A DNA stretch of 64,000 nucleotides from contig JAZGTH010000087.1 of NCBI GenBank assembly GCA_036877525.1, positions 4,286,001-4,350,000 on the forward strand, in the 5' to 3' direction. Of this stretch, positions 48,383-62,045 are shown piece by piece. The position numbers and the translations under genes were made by a program. Positions within the stretch are counted from its first letter, which is position 1, and each line of letters begins with the position of its first letter. The notes under the pieces are model-generated. The model had not been told where the DNA came from. It saw only the letters and a program-made list of their open reading frames with translations, and searched no databases. This stretch comes from Chromobotia macracanthus. Its lineage: Eukaryota; Chordata; Actinopteri; Cypriniformes; Botiidae.

Positions 48383-50763
48383 TTATTAAATATGTGAGAG
48401 CAGATGAGATGACAGCTTTTACATTTAAATGGCATTAAAAGGAATTGCAATCTGTTTGTTTCAGTGGCCCAACATAGCACTAATTGCTGCATCTCATTTT
48501 GAGGGCTGAATGGAGGTTGCATTTGTCAGCTGCATAGGCACCAAGCCTGTCTCAATTCAGAAATCCAACTGTTGCATTTAAAGTAAGAAGGAAATTACAT
48601 TGATTATGCCTCACAATGAATAATTGTTCATTTTATAATGGTGGCTTTTCTAAAAAGAGAAATCCTTAATGATGTATGTGGCCAACAAACACAACTCACT
48701 AAACACTATTGGCTAACCTAACATACTTCTTTTGAAATAAAAAGAAAAAAATTTGAAAAAGGTTGTTTTTGCAAATCTGTCTGGTGCTGTTCACGGCTCA
48801 TGAATTAAGAACAGGGAGGACAGGAAATCAAAAAATATTATCTTTAGAAGCTATATAATTAGAAAAGCAGCAGCTTAGATATTTTTAAGAGCAGCCCATT
48901 CCATCAGCATCATCTCTTAAGCTCTTTAACCCATTACAGATGGATTTACCAACTCTCAAATCACACAGCATCTCAAAACCAGCTTTCTGACTCCGCTAAA
49001 GACCAGAAAAGACAGGAGGGAATGTGACTACTCTGTGCTTCTCTTCTGAGGTTAAATGAGGAATAAAAACACGTGGTGTTAATAGTGCAGTGGGAAGAGA
49101 GAGGGGTGACTTTAGCTCTGCCCTTGAGTGGCGTGTGCTAACCACAGGAGGAATCAAATCTGATTAAAAAAATTAAAGCCTTGCCAAAATTAAAGAATGC
49201 TGACATACTTTAATCTTTCCCACATATAGTGGTTTTGCTGCAGCAAGCCACACACACTTACATGGTCACACATATCACTATTGCTCTCAGTGTCACCTGG
49301 AGGTGTATTATTGCTGGACTGATTACATCACGTGTGTAAGGCTTTTCGGTGCAGTGCTTACTGAGATCAACAATAACACATCCAATACAGGGCTCAACAA
49401 TAAAGATGGCTGAAGGCCATGGTGTTTAGGGCCAGTTGACAGAACTGTCACAGTCATCACTCAGTATGTTTTTAATGTCTTGCAAACTTAAACATTTTGT
49501 CCGGGCGATAAACTAAATATTCTTGTGAATTCTTCTGACAAAGAATAAATATGTCATCTAGCCTTTACATTGAAAAAATGTTTTGCCAAAGAACCTAAAA
49601 TTGTGCTTCATCTAATTAATTACTTTAATTCAGGTAACAAAATAAAAAATATCACTAAATCAACCTGACTACATTAGGTTAAATCAATTAAAGTCATAAG
49701 GGTTAAAGTTTAAATCATGTAAAAATAGATTAAGGTAACAATTTCATGTTACCACTTTTGACAGTGAATATGTTTTGTCAAAATTCTGATAACTATTATC
49801 CAGCAAATGATGTGCAATACTATTCCTCTCTGTCACACGTTCTGTTTGCTGCAAGAGCATGGTGCTAGCAACACCAAGATTATAGATTTGATTCGCACAG
49901 AAACACATGAATTGATCAATATACCCCATACGTCTTTGAATTTGGGTCCAAGCATTTGCTAAATGCATGAATGTAAATGAAAATGTATAAAATGATGTTG
50001 CTAAAGGGCCTGTTTTAATGATGGGGCCAGTAAAAAAGGTTGGCAGGGACAATAAAACCTGGCCAGCAAAAATAATCTTTTATGTTGAGCCCTGCAATGT
50101 AATGTTCTCAATCCATCACAAAGCGTTTAAGCCTTACATGGAGTTGTTCAGACAGTTTAGAAAAGTTTATCATCTTGCTTTCACTCATTATACACTGCAT
50201 GAGTCTTAAGACACTGTCCTGTATATTGTCCACTTATTTTTCCTTCTTTGACCAAGCTGAATAAAAATATTTTTACTTTATACTGCATTAGTTTTTTTGT
50301 TTACAATTTTGTTTACTTCTTTTGCCATTTTTTGCCTTTTCAGCCTCTTCTTTTCAACCTCTTTTCGCTTCCTTGCTTGTCACCATTTCTCTCTCAAGTG
50401 TTACAGTTACATTACCATTCAGTTACATTACTAACACAAGGAGAGTGTTGCGTGTGCAAGCATTACTATGCATTTAACCACGACCAAACCCCAGATCCCT
50501 CGAAAACAAGCAGATTGTGTTCTGAGGTTGTGTTCACACTCACATCTGTCTCTGTCTGTCTCTTCTTCTGTTTGTCTTTCTTGTCCTCTGTTCTCAAATT
50601 TTCCACTTTTCTTTTTTATGTTGTATGTTGACACATTCTAAAAAAGTGCACTTAAAACCTTTTTATAGAAAAAGAAAATTCCAGTTCCCAGAATCCTTTG
50701 TGAATGTATCCGCAGCTCTGGCATGTAACGTCAAGGTTTTCCTGTTGTTCGTTTGTCCTCAGG
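48383..50763. other. downstream flank of the LRR gene, one SINE
   Basis: No coding exon seen. It would include the 3' UTR of the minus-strand gene ending at 50764. A SINE copy lies at 49845-49990. Confidence 0.4.
49845..49990 (+). repeat. tRNA-derived SINE copy
   Basis: GGTGCTAGCAACACCAAGAT, a degenerate B box (GATTTGATTCGCA) and the tail AAATGCATGAATGTAAATG match the element at 61180 in order and strand. The two are divergent copies of one SINE family. Confidence 0.65.
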
Positions 50764-51089
50764 TCACACCTGTATGCCTGGTTTGCTAAGGTCCCCATTG
50801 CCATGGTTACCCCCACCTCCTCCCCCTCGGGTGGCTGTCTCCTCCTCACCCTCGCTATCTAGCTCCTCACTCTTCCTCTTGCTGTACCGCTCGTACAAAA
50901 CCATGAGCACGCCCATCACCCATGCCGATATCGTTCCGGCACTGAAGATAACAAAACCGATGGCGATGAAGAACAGGTAGTCCCAGTAACCCAGGCCCTG
51001 GTGGCATTCCGATCGCAGCTGCATGCCCACCTCAGCTAGTCGCTGACCCATCATGTCTGGAGGTCCCTGACACACTGTTTGGCCCTCAT
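50764..51089 (-). CDS. last exon of an LRR transmembrane protein (BK-channel gamma-subunit-like)
   Basis: Minus strand: acceptor TGTCTTGTCTAG, then 326 bases to TGA (50764-50766). The exon starts in phase 1 and encodes about 108 residues. First comes VCQGPPDMMGQRLAEVGMQ with a following Cys, the end of a leucine-rich-repeat C-terminal cap. Then come GYWDYLFFIAIGFVIFS and AGTISAWVMGVLMVLYERY, one membrane helix. KRK gives a basic cytosolic edge, followed by an acidic stretch (SEELDSEGEEE) and a glycine run. A single helix after an LRR cap with basic residues just inside the membrane is the layout of the LRRC26/38/52/55 proteins, which shift BK potassium-channel gating. The wording reminds me most of LRRC38 or LRRC55, but I cannot choose. 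The repeats themselves are upstream of the window edge. Confidence 0.7.
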
Positions 51090-51870
51090 CTAGACAAGAC
51101 AGAAAATGTAAGAGAAAATATATTGATATAAATATATGTTGAGATATATGACTGTCCAACATGCTACATTATAAAGTCTGCATAAGCTCCCTTTTTCAAT
51201 GTTAATATATACTGTATATTGCACTGTGTGTGGAAAGCAGAAAGTATATATACTTTCTCCTCTCCACACACATTTGGCATGCAGTTATGCATTTGGCAAG
51301 CATTACCAGTGCCATGATCTATTATTTGAGCAGGAACACTGTAGCTTTTTATCATTCTTTATACAGTATCTGTCTATGACACAATTTCATCCCAACACAC
51401 ACCCACACACTCACTCGGGCCCTCCAGCAGTGGCCCTGAGGAAGAAACAGGTCAGTAAACATCATCCCTATCTTACAGTCTGAAGCCCAACAGAATATCA
51501 GCCTGTCAGCTTAACATAGCCTGACAGAATGATTCACACACTTACAGACTCACACACAGACTGAGACTGGCCAAAGCTGAAGTTCATCTGTGATCTCTTA
51601 AATCCCCCAGCAGTAGTTTCTCATTACATACACTATGTACTTCCTAAAATGAGCAAGATGTAAACTAGAAAAAACATAATCAGTCTTTAAAGGGCTCCTT
51701 TTTTTCTTGTATCTTTCCTTTTTGTTGGTTATTCCACTGAAGGATTGAAAAAGATAATTTTTCCCTCAAAGTGTACTATCCCATACAGAAATGTAATAAG
51801 TGACATGTCCCTATATATAAAACGGTCATATATGTTAACAATATATATTTAGTTTATTTTTAATTTAATA

Positions 51871-51945
51871 ACGTCTTGGTTATGTATGTAACTCTCGTTC
51901 CTTGAAGGAGCGAACAGAGACGTTATGTTGAACGTGACTGACTGA
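51871..51945. repeat. DIRS-type terminal repeat fragment
   Basis: ACGTCTTGGTTATGTATGTA, CTCTCGTTCCTTGAAGGAGC and AACAGAGACGTTATG parallel the terminal sequence at 39406-39466 (GGTTACGTATGTAACCCTGT, CCCTGAGATGGGGAATGAGA). No other part of the element is nearby, so this looks like a solo end or a related element's terminus. Confidence 0.55.
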
Positions 51946-54900
51946 AAGAGAACATACAGACCTATACAGAATAATATTGTTAACGTTACAGAATGTTTAC
52001 TAAATTACTTATTTATAATTTTATTCATGTTTAAAATTCCTTTTTTTCTGAGAAAAATGTGCTCACATGACAAGACACCACAACTATCTTAATTAACAAA
52101 AATATTTAGTTGTAATAAATAAATTTTTATTACAATTAGATCTTAATAGTTACTTAGTTAATACAGGTTATAGAATAAGAAAACTTGTATGTAATTATAG
52201 AAAAACTTAGTTCAGTCAACTTTTCACCCATGTGTCCGTCCTCCTTATCATTGCACCAAAAATCAACCAATTTGGAAAAAATTACCAGACACTGTTTTTG
52301 CACATGCGGCAAAAAAATGTAAAAACAACAGACGCACTGCGACAGCTCTTGCTGAATAGCAGTGTGAAGATGTTTGTCTGCTGTCTGGATGACAATGAGA
52401 ATGTGTCAACATAACAAGAATGTTAACAACAATGATTTTATAGACAGACCTGATGACAGATCAAACATCACTGAGTGGAGATCTGAAGAAACCCAAAGGC
52501 AGGTGGCGCACTACTGCACAAAGTCGCAGGTAAATAATTAATTTCTATTTATGATAATTTATACACTAACACTGGAGTGAGACTTGATATTGAAGTGGCA
52601 TATAAAATTAATTGTTTTTGACTTCCCTACACTATATAGCAAGCTACCATTGTATAGATTTTGCAAATTCATCATTGTTTTACTATTATATGTCATGTTT
52701 TTAAATTAATATTGCTACTGCATTAATGTGTTTGTTGCATTTTACTCCTGTTGATGTTATTCTAACTATATACTGTTGGGTAGTTTAATCCACTGCAAAG
52801 CATCTGGACATATATGATTTTCATTGGACAGTAATGATATGAATATGAATTTGAACTGTCAGAAAGATGTAGTGGAGTAAAAAGTACAATTATTTCCACA
52901 CAGATGTGGTGGACCTTAAATATAAAGTTACTTTACATCCTAAAATCTGTCTATTCCTGCTTGTATCTCACAGAGAGGTAGTCAACTGATGAATAGGTAA
53001 TGCAGAGTAAACACAAGTCCAGACATTCCCAGGAAACAGAAATGCTGGCTGAACCTGAAGTTGTGAATGCCAGTGATGTGAATGATGAAGCATCTATCCG
53101 GAAAAAGATTACATGAATTTTTCTTATTGAAATGTGTGCAAATGGGCTGCCCCCTACAAAATTTGAAAGGAGTTTAAAACAAAGTTTCAGACTTCATTTA
53201 TTATCCACATTAATTATGAAAGCTTTTGATTTATTTTAAATGTATTATAAACTTAAATGCAATTTTTCTGATTCTGAATTATTACAGACGCAGCAATCCA
53301 GAACTTTCCTGGCACAACCAGGGGCCAATCGATGTTGGCAATGAACCAAAAATTTAGCAGGCTGTGGGTGTCAGAAAAGGGCCAGAGACACTTAGCTGCA
53401 CCATTACAGTTGGTGGATGCTTTTTATCTGTGTGTTTCTTTTGCTTGTTCAGTGTTTTGCTCAGTCTTATAGGTATATATCCAAATGTGCAGCTCATTTT
53501 TTATTTAAATAAAATCTATTTCATAGATTTTATTGGACTGCAACAGAGTAGCTGCATATGTCTATAACCTTTATTAAAATATCACATAACAAATATATGA
53601 AGCCATATGTTTCATTGCTCATATTAAGATTATCACTCATATATTAGTGACATATATGTAAATAATATGCAATGCATATATGTGTATATATATATTTGAA
53701 CATATATATGAATATATTTGAATATCTGAAAAATTGGAACAGATATAAACTGTCCCAATTTTTAATAAGTCTCATATATGGCTTGGGTATATATGTTCCT
53801 GTAGCTCAATGACTATCTAACTGACCCATAGTAGGAGGAGTGGTCAAGAAACCTTTGAAATGTTTTTGTAAAACTCTTCGAAAATGTCTGATGACAGCAG
53901 TGGTGCAGAAATTCCACACATCACCTTAAATCAAAAAGCAATAATTTCTCTGAAGAAAGACAGGAGAGAGTTTAAGTGAACAGGTGCAGTAATATATCTC
54001 CTTTGGGTCTGTCCTGGACAGAGTTCTGTATTCAGCAAAGATTTTATGAGCATTTTAAACCACAGCCAAATATACTTCAAATCATTCATTATGACAGGAC
54101 AGCAGAGTCCATTATATTTTAATTAAAAAAACAGTTGAAAAATTTAATTGCCACACAAGGAGGAAAAAACATGTAGATTGTCAAACATTTCTCTATAATA
54201 ATGCCAGTCTTGAGTTTGGATGCACAGATACCTTAAAACATGTGCAAAAATCTAAAGAAATGAGAACAGGAATCCGGTTGGACTTTCTCTCATAATTTGG
54301 AGCCAGTCCTAAAGAACCATAATGGCATCAACCCCAGAATCAGATGAACTCATCACAAGATGTACTGTATAAACTACAGACTCTTTTGGATATTATGTAA
54401 TATTCATAATATGAATACTATGATTATGCAAATACTAATAATATTATGCAATATTTATGCCTACTTGTATTATATTTAAAAAATGTCTCATAATTTTCTC
54501 AAATGTTTCAAAGGAACTCAATTCAATGTCTGTCAAACAATTCACTCAAAAATGAAAATTCTGCCATATTTTTAGTCTCATGTTATTCCAAACCTTTTCT
54601 ACCACTAAACACAGAAGTGTTACAATGAAACTGAATGGTGACTTACAGGACTCTGAAGCATCAACAATTCTGTTGATCAGCCTGTGCACTATATTGCAAG
54701 TACTGTATAATTATAAAACATTGTATAATCCAATAGGAATCCTGTACACTTTGAACAGCTTTTAACTAGGAACATATAAACAAAAACCAAACACGTTTGT
54801 CCCTTGTTTGACAGACAGAGAGGTGGGGAAAGTAAATTCAGGGTCATTGATTTGCAGACTTTGTGATCAATAAAGGGGATTTAAGGTAGCTAACTTTCTC

Positions 54901-56586
54901 TCACACAGGCAAAAATAGCAGGCAGACATTGTGCAAGTCATTATAATGATTAGTGCGTCTCATACCGTGTGAACTGGGCCAGGAGCAACCACCTGCCCCA
55001 TCAGAGACACTGTGACGTCTGGGCTTTTATTCACTGTCAGGTTGGTTTACTATTACATCCATATGAGCTGTGAGGTTATATTAGGTCAGATGAGGAAAAA
55101 TGGGAAATTATTTGAGGCTTTTTGATGTGCTTTTAGCCTAGCCACATATTCCTCAGTTTGTAAAAAATACATTTACAACAGCGTTTCAATAATGGACATT
55201 GAACATTGAAACACACAATGCTTCAGTTTATTATTATTTTTTATTTTTACAAGATTAAAATTTTATTGTATGTGTTAACATAAGAATACACTGTAAAAAG
55301 TGAGAATATGTATCTGTTGCTTTGAAGAGCTATTTCTACCTAATCTGACCCTTAATGACTCGCGTTGGTGTAACCTAATGTAGTCATGTGTATTCAGTAT
55401 ATCATATGTTCCTACCTGAAGCACATTTTTATGTTACCTGACAAAATGCTATTGGAAACAATATGCTGTAACACAACTACAAAGCTGTAACAAAACTACA
55501 AATTTCATATTTCTGTTTATAAAGAGATAGTTTCACAAACTAAAGGACAACAGAAATTACTTTCTTAATTTGCACCAGTTTAGAAAATTCCTTTCAATCA
55601 CAAACCTGAAAGACATTTTGCCAACATAAATATGTTCCAAATGGCTTCTGTGTTATGAACATGAGCTGCTCTAACTGTATATACAGGCAAGACCATCTTG
55701 CAAACAGCTCTATAATATAATAATTTTTCATTAACACATGGCTGAAGAAAGAGCTCGTAAGTCACAACTGTCTGTTTCATGCAAATATCTATGCATTGAT
55801 TTAAGCCTTTATTTGATTATTTGAGGTCACAGGACATTGATTACACAAGCGTATGCACATGAGATATATTTGGCTGTATTTCAGGCACATGCATTAGAGC
55901 TGATATGGTTTTATCTGACAGGAATTAATGTTTGGTTTCTTACTGTTGTAAATGAAGCATGTTTCAATGTTACTAAAAACATCTTAACTCAAAATATGTT
56001 CTACAAAATGGTTAAGAGGGGTTTCTTTAGGTTTTCTCATGTTCTCATACATGCACACACTAGTTTTTCAAACTCCTGCCCAATGTATGATGTCACATGA
56101 CATTCTAGGCTAGACATGTTTCTCTGTGAGAGAACACATCACTTTCTCTCATTATCTAAAGTCCCATAACCATAGTTCTCTCATTTATGTCTAATCTCAC
56201 TTGCTCCTTCTGTGATTAACTTTCTTGCTCTTTCTTCTCTCTCTCATTCTATCCTTCATTCCTTGAGGGCATATTAGCTCATGGTCTCATGTGTCTGTCT
56301 TCATCATCATCCATGGCACACACACAGGCCGAAAGATTGTGATTGCTCATTTAATTGCTCAGAATGTGTCATTACCAGGATAAGCTCACTCTGACCTCAT
56401 TCGAATTGCTCACAAATCACCATTTCTACTCACCTTAAAAGTATAGTGATAAGCAAAAGAGAAAATCTGTGATAATTAACGTCTTCTGTACCATTTGTTA
56501 GTTGTAATTGTGTGTTAGAGAGACTACATTACATATGAACAAGTATGAACATATATTACTGTTCATTCAGTTAGCATGACCTCCTT

Positions 56587-56757
56587 AAAGGGATAGTTCA
56601 CCCAAACACTTTCATCTTGAACTGCCCATGCACAAAATTTAAGTAACTTTACAGCCTCTGTTTATTCTATGAACAACTAAAGCCATAGGGGTTTAGAACA
56701 ACATAAGGGTAAATAAATAATGATTCAGTTTTTATTTTTGGATGAACTATCCTTTTA
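56587..56757. mobile_element. MITE with 'AAAGGGATAGTTCACCCAAA' ends
   Basis: AAAGGGATAGTTCACCCAAA at the left and the inverted form TTTTTGGATGAACTATCCTTTT at the right bound about 171 bp. It is the same family as 10987 but with almost no interior homology, a deletion derivative. Confidence 0.75.
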
Positions 56758-58798
56758 GGTCTATGTGTATGTGTCCATTAGAGTTCTGTAGATAATGATT
56801 TGATACTGAGGCTGTTTCATTTGAGTCTATGACTCTATTTTAAAGGTGACCTACTGTGAACTATAAGATGCATCAACACCATACATGGTTAACCGAGAAT
56901 ACTGTTCTTTCACCTAACATCTCACCAGGTTGTTGGAGCAAAAACTGACAGGGCAGCAAAAAATGCTGCTTTACTGAGTCAGTGCAGTCAATTTGTGTGA
57001 AACATGACCAGAGAGGGGAACTATTTTAGTTAAACACCCTGCATGGGCCTAATAGCAGCCAGATAAACCTGTACAGAGAGTGATGTCCTGCCTGGACTGT
57101 ACAGCTTTGGTCAGCTGTAATAATTAAAGTCTCGGAGAGGGGTCGCTCCTGGCAACACCAACGGGCACGCTCCTGTCAGATTTGCCTCCTTCAAATGACC
57201 TGGATAGTTTGAGGGCAAATAGAGCTGGAAAATAGAGTTTATGCATCATATGAGATGGTTTGTCTGTCAACACAATCATACAGATATTCACATGCAAACT
57301 TAAAAATAAATTTCATTTCCCCAAACATTTCTTAATGTTTATTTTGCATAGCTCATTTAGACGTAACTGAGATCTTGGTTGTTTAAATAACTTATGGTTG
57401 AGCCAATGTTGCCATATCAACAAAATAGCTCAAATAAACAATGTTTTGATAGCATGACAGACTCACCACTTTTAAACCTTAGGGAAAAGAACTTCAAATT
57501 ACTTATTTATAGCTGACCACTATTTATAGCTTACAGCTGCATATTTAGCTGTAAAGTGAGAAAGTATTTTATGAAAATGACTTTTTCAGCTTTAACAACT
57601 CGATTCACACACAATATGTATCCTCTGAGTGCTAGAACTGTTAATTGGTATTGGCCATAAAGTGTACTGTGAGCCTAATTAGATCATTAGTACCTAATTA
57701 TTAGTACAAGGAGGATGTAGTATGGAAAAATGGTTCTAGTCAAAGCTGTCACATACTCTACATTCACACACACACACTCACACACACACTTTATCATAGC
57801 AACCAGTAGATGGTCCTCTGTATCTGTTCCTTGTAGAAAAGTCCACAGATGGCATGTTGTCTTAGGGAAGCTGTATCAAATTTTAACTCTCCCTTTTGAT
57901 TCCTTGTTTTTATTATACAGAAACACCTGCTACTAAATGTTAAATAGAACACCTGCTGCAATTTAGAAATTCCTGATTATGAATGTCACACAAACACTTT
58001 TATTATACCTATTGTTATGATTTTTTAACCATCAGAAGCATTTTTAATGTTTGTGGGTCTCTTGAGTCATGATGTTTTTGTCTGTTATTGTACATTGTAC
58101 AATACGTGCAAACTGGGGGTCTTGGCCTTATCCAGAAAGAGTCTGTATAATTTAATATTGTGCAGGGTTTCATTTTTGGGATGTATGACTTATGTAACTC
58201 CACATAAGCTGGCCGGCTGGTTTAGCAGAAGACTTTTGACAGAGAAAAATGATTTCAATAACCACACATCTGATACAGCGCTGATAAATTAAGTTCTTTT
58301 CAACAGAATTCTTTTTAACAGAATCAAACCCAACTTCAACCAGGGGACTGGGGGAAATCACAATAAAGGCTTTGAATATTCTTGTATGTCAGCTGCTGGG
58401 AGTACCAACTCCACATGAGATTTTCAGATCCAATAAGAGCTTCGGATGCAATTAAATATTTCATATTGCGTAACTAAAACACCTGACTGTCATATATTTT
58501 AATCATTAATGCATCAGCAATATCATTTTGATGTAAAATGTAATGTTTCTACATAGTTGATCATTAGAAAGAAAGATGTTTTTATATATTGCTTAACGTT
58601 GTAACCAAGCACAATAGTATGAAGATACATTGGCAGGCTAGCACCAAGATCACAAGCAGAATGCAGAATGCCCTCGTCTACAATGAGTACAATTAATGTG
58701 TTTTGAGAAGGAATAAACATGAAAGTGCATTACAACTGCCACCGGGGGCCGGTTGTGACATATGGTCCATATTTTATAGTCACAGACCATAAAAATGT

Positions 58799-59033
58799 GC
58801 CTTAAATTTTTAAGTTTAATCAATTTGGTTGCACAAGTCAACTTACTCTTTAATCTTACTTTGTAACTCAACTCAACTCAACTTACTTTGTAATCTTGAC
58901 TGGTGTGGAGTTGAGGAAACTTACAGTTGTAAGATTGCTTTGCCTATTTTTTTAAGTTATACCAGTCAGGATATAAAATATTAAATTGAAATTACTTGTA
59001 TAGACAAGTTGATTAAACTTAAAAATTTAAGGC
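58799..59033. mobile_element. MITE-like element with 25-bp perfect inverted ends
   Basis: GCCTTAAATTTTTAAGTTTA and the next five bases TCAA (58799-58823, 25 bp in all) are exactly reverse-complementary to 59009-59033. The 235-bp unit also has the internal tandem word ACTCA near 58866. There is no coding potential. Confidence 0.8.
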
Positions 59034-60499
59034 AGCAAAGTTTTTTTTAGAACTATGTGAGACTACTACAGTCTATTTCTCCAAGGAAAATCTATGTTAA
59101 AATCTCTTAATATCTTACTTAGGAGAAACTTACTTGTACTGTTTTTTGTCCTATGGGGATGTCCAATCAATCAAACCTTAAAGACTAAACCAAACTTTTT
59201 TCTGTTCAGCATAAACTTTGTTAACCCCCACAGGGATCATAATTGCTGTGAATTATTTAGTCAGCCGTCGTGTTTTCAGTAACACTTTTGCTGAGGGTTA
59301 ATGTCAATACTGCTGAGTCTGCAGCGTAGAGACTGTGCTGTCACCCTCAATTAAACAACGCCCTGCGGCCTTACCATTAGCTTTGCTTCAGTTGCTACAA
59401 TATTTACTTAGGCTGAACTTCATGAAGGCTGGTGTGGGTGCAAAAAATATCATGCTTTTTCCTGCTTTTTCAAGCTCTCTGTTAAAAAAATGGAGGTCTA
59501 TGATACCTAGAGAAAGCTATCTGTTAGTATTTCTATTCATCCTAATGGCTTTTGCCTGGTTGGTACATGACCCTGACTTGAAGGCTGCATTTTAACGTTA
59601 TTGTACCGGTTTCACTATGTGTTGCATTTGCTTTCTCTTGCAATGACCTTGTGCCACAATGTAGATCTGTAGGGTATGTCTGTACTGGGCTGTTTTTGTA
59701 TGAAGTTGTGTCATCTTGGATTACCATGTTTTTGCCAAGTAGGACATGGTTCTGGGTTGTCACCCTTTGGTCCTCAAACAACATTTGAACTAATCAGATT
59801 TTATGGTAGGGCTGCATTTAAGCTTAAAACTTGGATTGAAGCTCAAACAACATTATTATCAACCTATCAGTTCCTCCTAATTTTATGAGTACTTAATTGT
59901 TAAGGTTGGAGTTAGGATTAACAGGAATGCCAGACATATATTTTGAATACAAAATCATACTTACTAATTATTTACTAATTACATACTAATTATTTATCAA
60001 ATGATATATTGCAATCTTCTACTTTTTTATCTGCATTGGATTTTGGTGCTTTGTATTCTTCTGTATTCCATATTGAGTTTGGTGTGAATATTACATTTAG
60101 TGTGTGTTAACCTAAATCTATGCTATGATACATACATTTCATCTGCTCATTTGTCCTTTACCCTCTTCTTTTAAAATTCTACTAAAAATAGTGATGCCTT
60201 CTGTGAGAATGTCAATACAGTATTGTAAGGTAAAATCACAATACGTTGATATATATACTTTGAAATTATTCTGCCTTCCCAGATATTAGTACATAAAGGA
60301 AGAGAAAAAAGCTTCTGAGAACATTCCAGTGACATCCTACCAGTGACATTAGAGAGGACTATGAGGTAGATTGTAATCAGAGCCTGTCTGGTGACCTTCC
60401 TCTGAGTCTGAGGACAAGCTTTCACAAGATCTGCTAAGGTCATTACCAAACACATCATGCAACACGCACACACAGCAAAACTTGTGTCAGATTTGGTAG

Positions 60500-60501
<2 letters not shown>

Positions 60502-60566
<65 letters not shown>
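60502..60566. repeat. (TA)n microsatellite
   Basis: About 65 bases of alternating TA. Ile-Tyr frames across it are artefacts. Confidence 0.96.
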
Positions 60567-60569
<3 letters not shown>

Positions 60570-61174
60570 ACACTTTGTATATCCATATCTTTTTCTACCC
60601 TTTTTCTCATTCTGCTTTGATCCCTTTCTTCATGAATATTTAACACTTACCCTGAGCCCGCCCACTTCTTTGGCACTGTGCCTATGAGTGGTGAACTGCC
60701 CTGGCCAGTCTAGATACCCTTCAGCCAATCAGTGCACAACATCAGGGAGAGACAGCGAGAGTTAGAAAAAAAGAGGCAAAGGATATTGAAGCATTTGGAC
60801 AGATAAGGACTGAGACAGGATGAGAGCAATACCATATTGCAGAAAACAACAGAAGCATTTGCTGACACAGACTGTAAATGTTGCTTTCTTTTCATTTAAA
60901 AAAGTTTGCTAGAGGGCATCATTCATACTGCTGTAGATATGAATCTAATATTCTCTCCACATCTGCCTCCTCAAAATCTCATACACAACCACAACTGTGT
61001 ATATAGATATCAGATAACATATGCGGTTAAGGGCATTCTCTGACTGGACGGAGGTCATGTGACTAATCTGCTGTCTTTAAAAATCAATTGATATGCAGTA
61101 TAACAAACAATTTTCAGTATATATTTTTAAGATCAGTAAAATACAAATTTGACCAGCTCTTCTAACCTTTCCTG

Positions 61175-61312
61175 TAGATATGATGCTAGCAACACCAAGG
61201 TCATGGGTTTGATCCCCAAGGGTTGTACGCACTGAAAAAATGTATTGCTTGAATGCACTCTGAGTTGCTTTAGATTCAAGCTTCTGCCAAATGCATAAAT
61301 AAAATGTAAGTA
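61175..61312 (+). repeat. tRNA-derived SINE copy
   Basis: GATGCTAGCAACACCAAGGT, B-box-like GGTTTGATCCC (61206-61216) and the tail CTTCTGCCAAATGCATAAAT followed by AAAATGTAAG. It is the better preserved of two copies in the window (the other is at 49845). Confidence 0.75.
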
Positions 61313-61889
61313 TGCTGCAGTTATATTCTGAACAGATGCAGTTAAAAGGTGGACTTTGTACAAATCCAATTAAACAAAAAGTGTGAATCAGTCTATGAGC
61401 CAGTTTTATGTTAAACTTTTAATATTTAAAAACATAAGCTGTTCTAAACTTTAGGTGGCAGACTCACTGTCTTCAGTCTACACAGGCAGCTGCCTTCTAA
61501 GGCAACATCTTAACTATCATAGAACCTCATATGTGGCAGATTTAAAAACTCTTTATGGGCAGCGATTCTCTCAATGGGCACTCGTATTGACTAACAGTTG
61601 ATTCCAGTAGACTCCTGTGTCTGAAATAAGAATGTTGCTAAAGCTAACATCAATATTGTAATAACAACAAAAAATACACGCTATAGCACACACTAATCTT
61701 CAGTGAAATAGCCAAGTTTCCGATTATTTATTTGAGCAGTATATATGAACCAGGGTGCTGTTGTACAATTGTGAAATTGCTTTTAAACAACAATTCTATT
61801 AACAAGAATGAAAATATTAGGTAAATTTAAAAATGATACAAGGAAATTTGTATAAAATTTGACATGCTCCACTGAAAGATTTAACTGAG

Positions 61890-62045
61890 CCCATTGCAGT
61901 GCATTCTGGGATTGCCTTAGAATTTGGACAAAGCAATGTAACTTATAAGGCATCATAATCTCAGTCCTGCTAACATCTAAAGTGTGCCTATGATGTCTAA
62001 AAATGCTGCCTAAGTAGGCAATTAACTAAGGTCTGGAATAGAACT
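61890..62045. repeat. dispersed repeat with 'TGCATTCTGGGAT' word, second copy
   Basis: GTGCATTCTGGGATTGCCTT and then GTGCCTATGATGTC and GCTGCCTAAGTAGGCA. The word order matches the copy in zyg11 intron 8 (15532-15700). Confidence 0.5.

Noticed and set aside
50248..50631. 127-codon plus-strand frame
   Set aside because: Hydrophobic, Phe/Cys/Leu-rich translation of pyrimidine-rich DNA with no recognisable domain or splice context.
52232..53567. Possible degraded transposase region
   Set aside because: Several short frames with protein-like composition, but no motif that I could assign to a transposase family.
60171..60473. 100-codon minus frame with LADLVKACPQTQRKVTRQAL
   Set aside because: Looked like a possible helical exon, but no family match, no LRR pattern, and no phase-compatible splice sites were evident.
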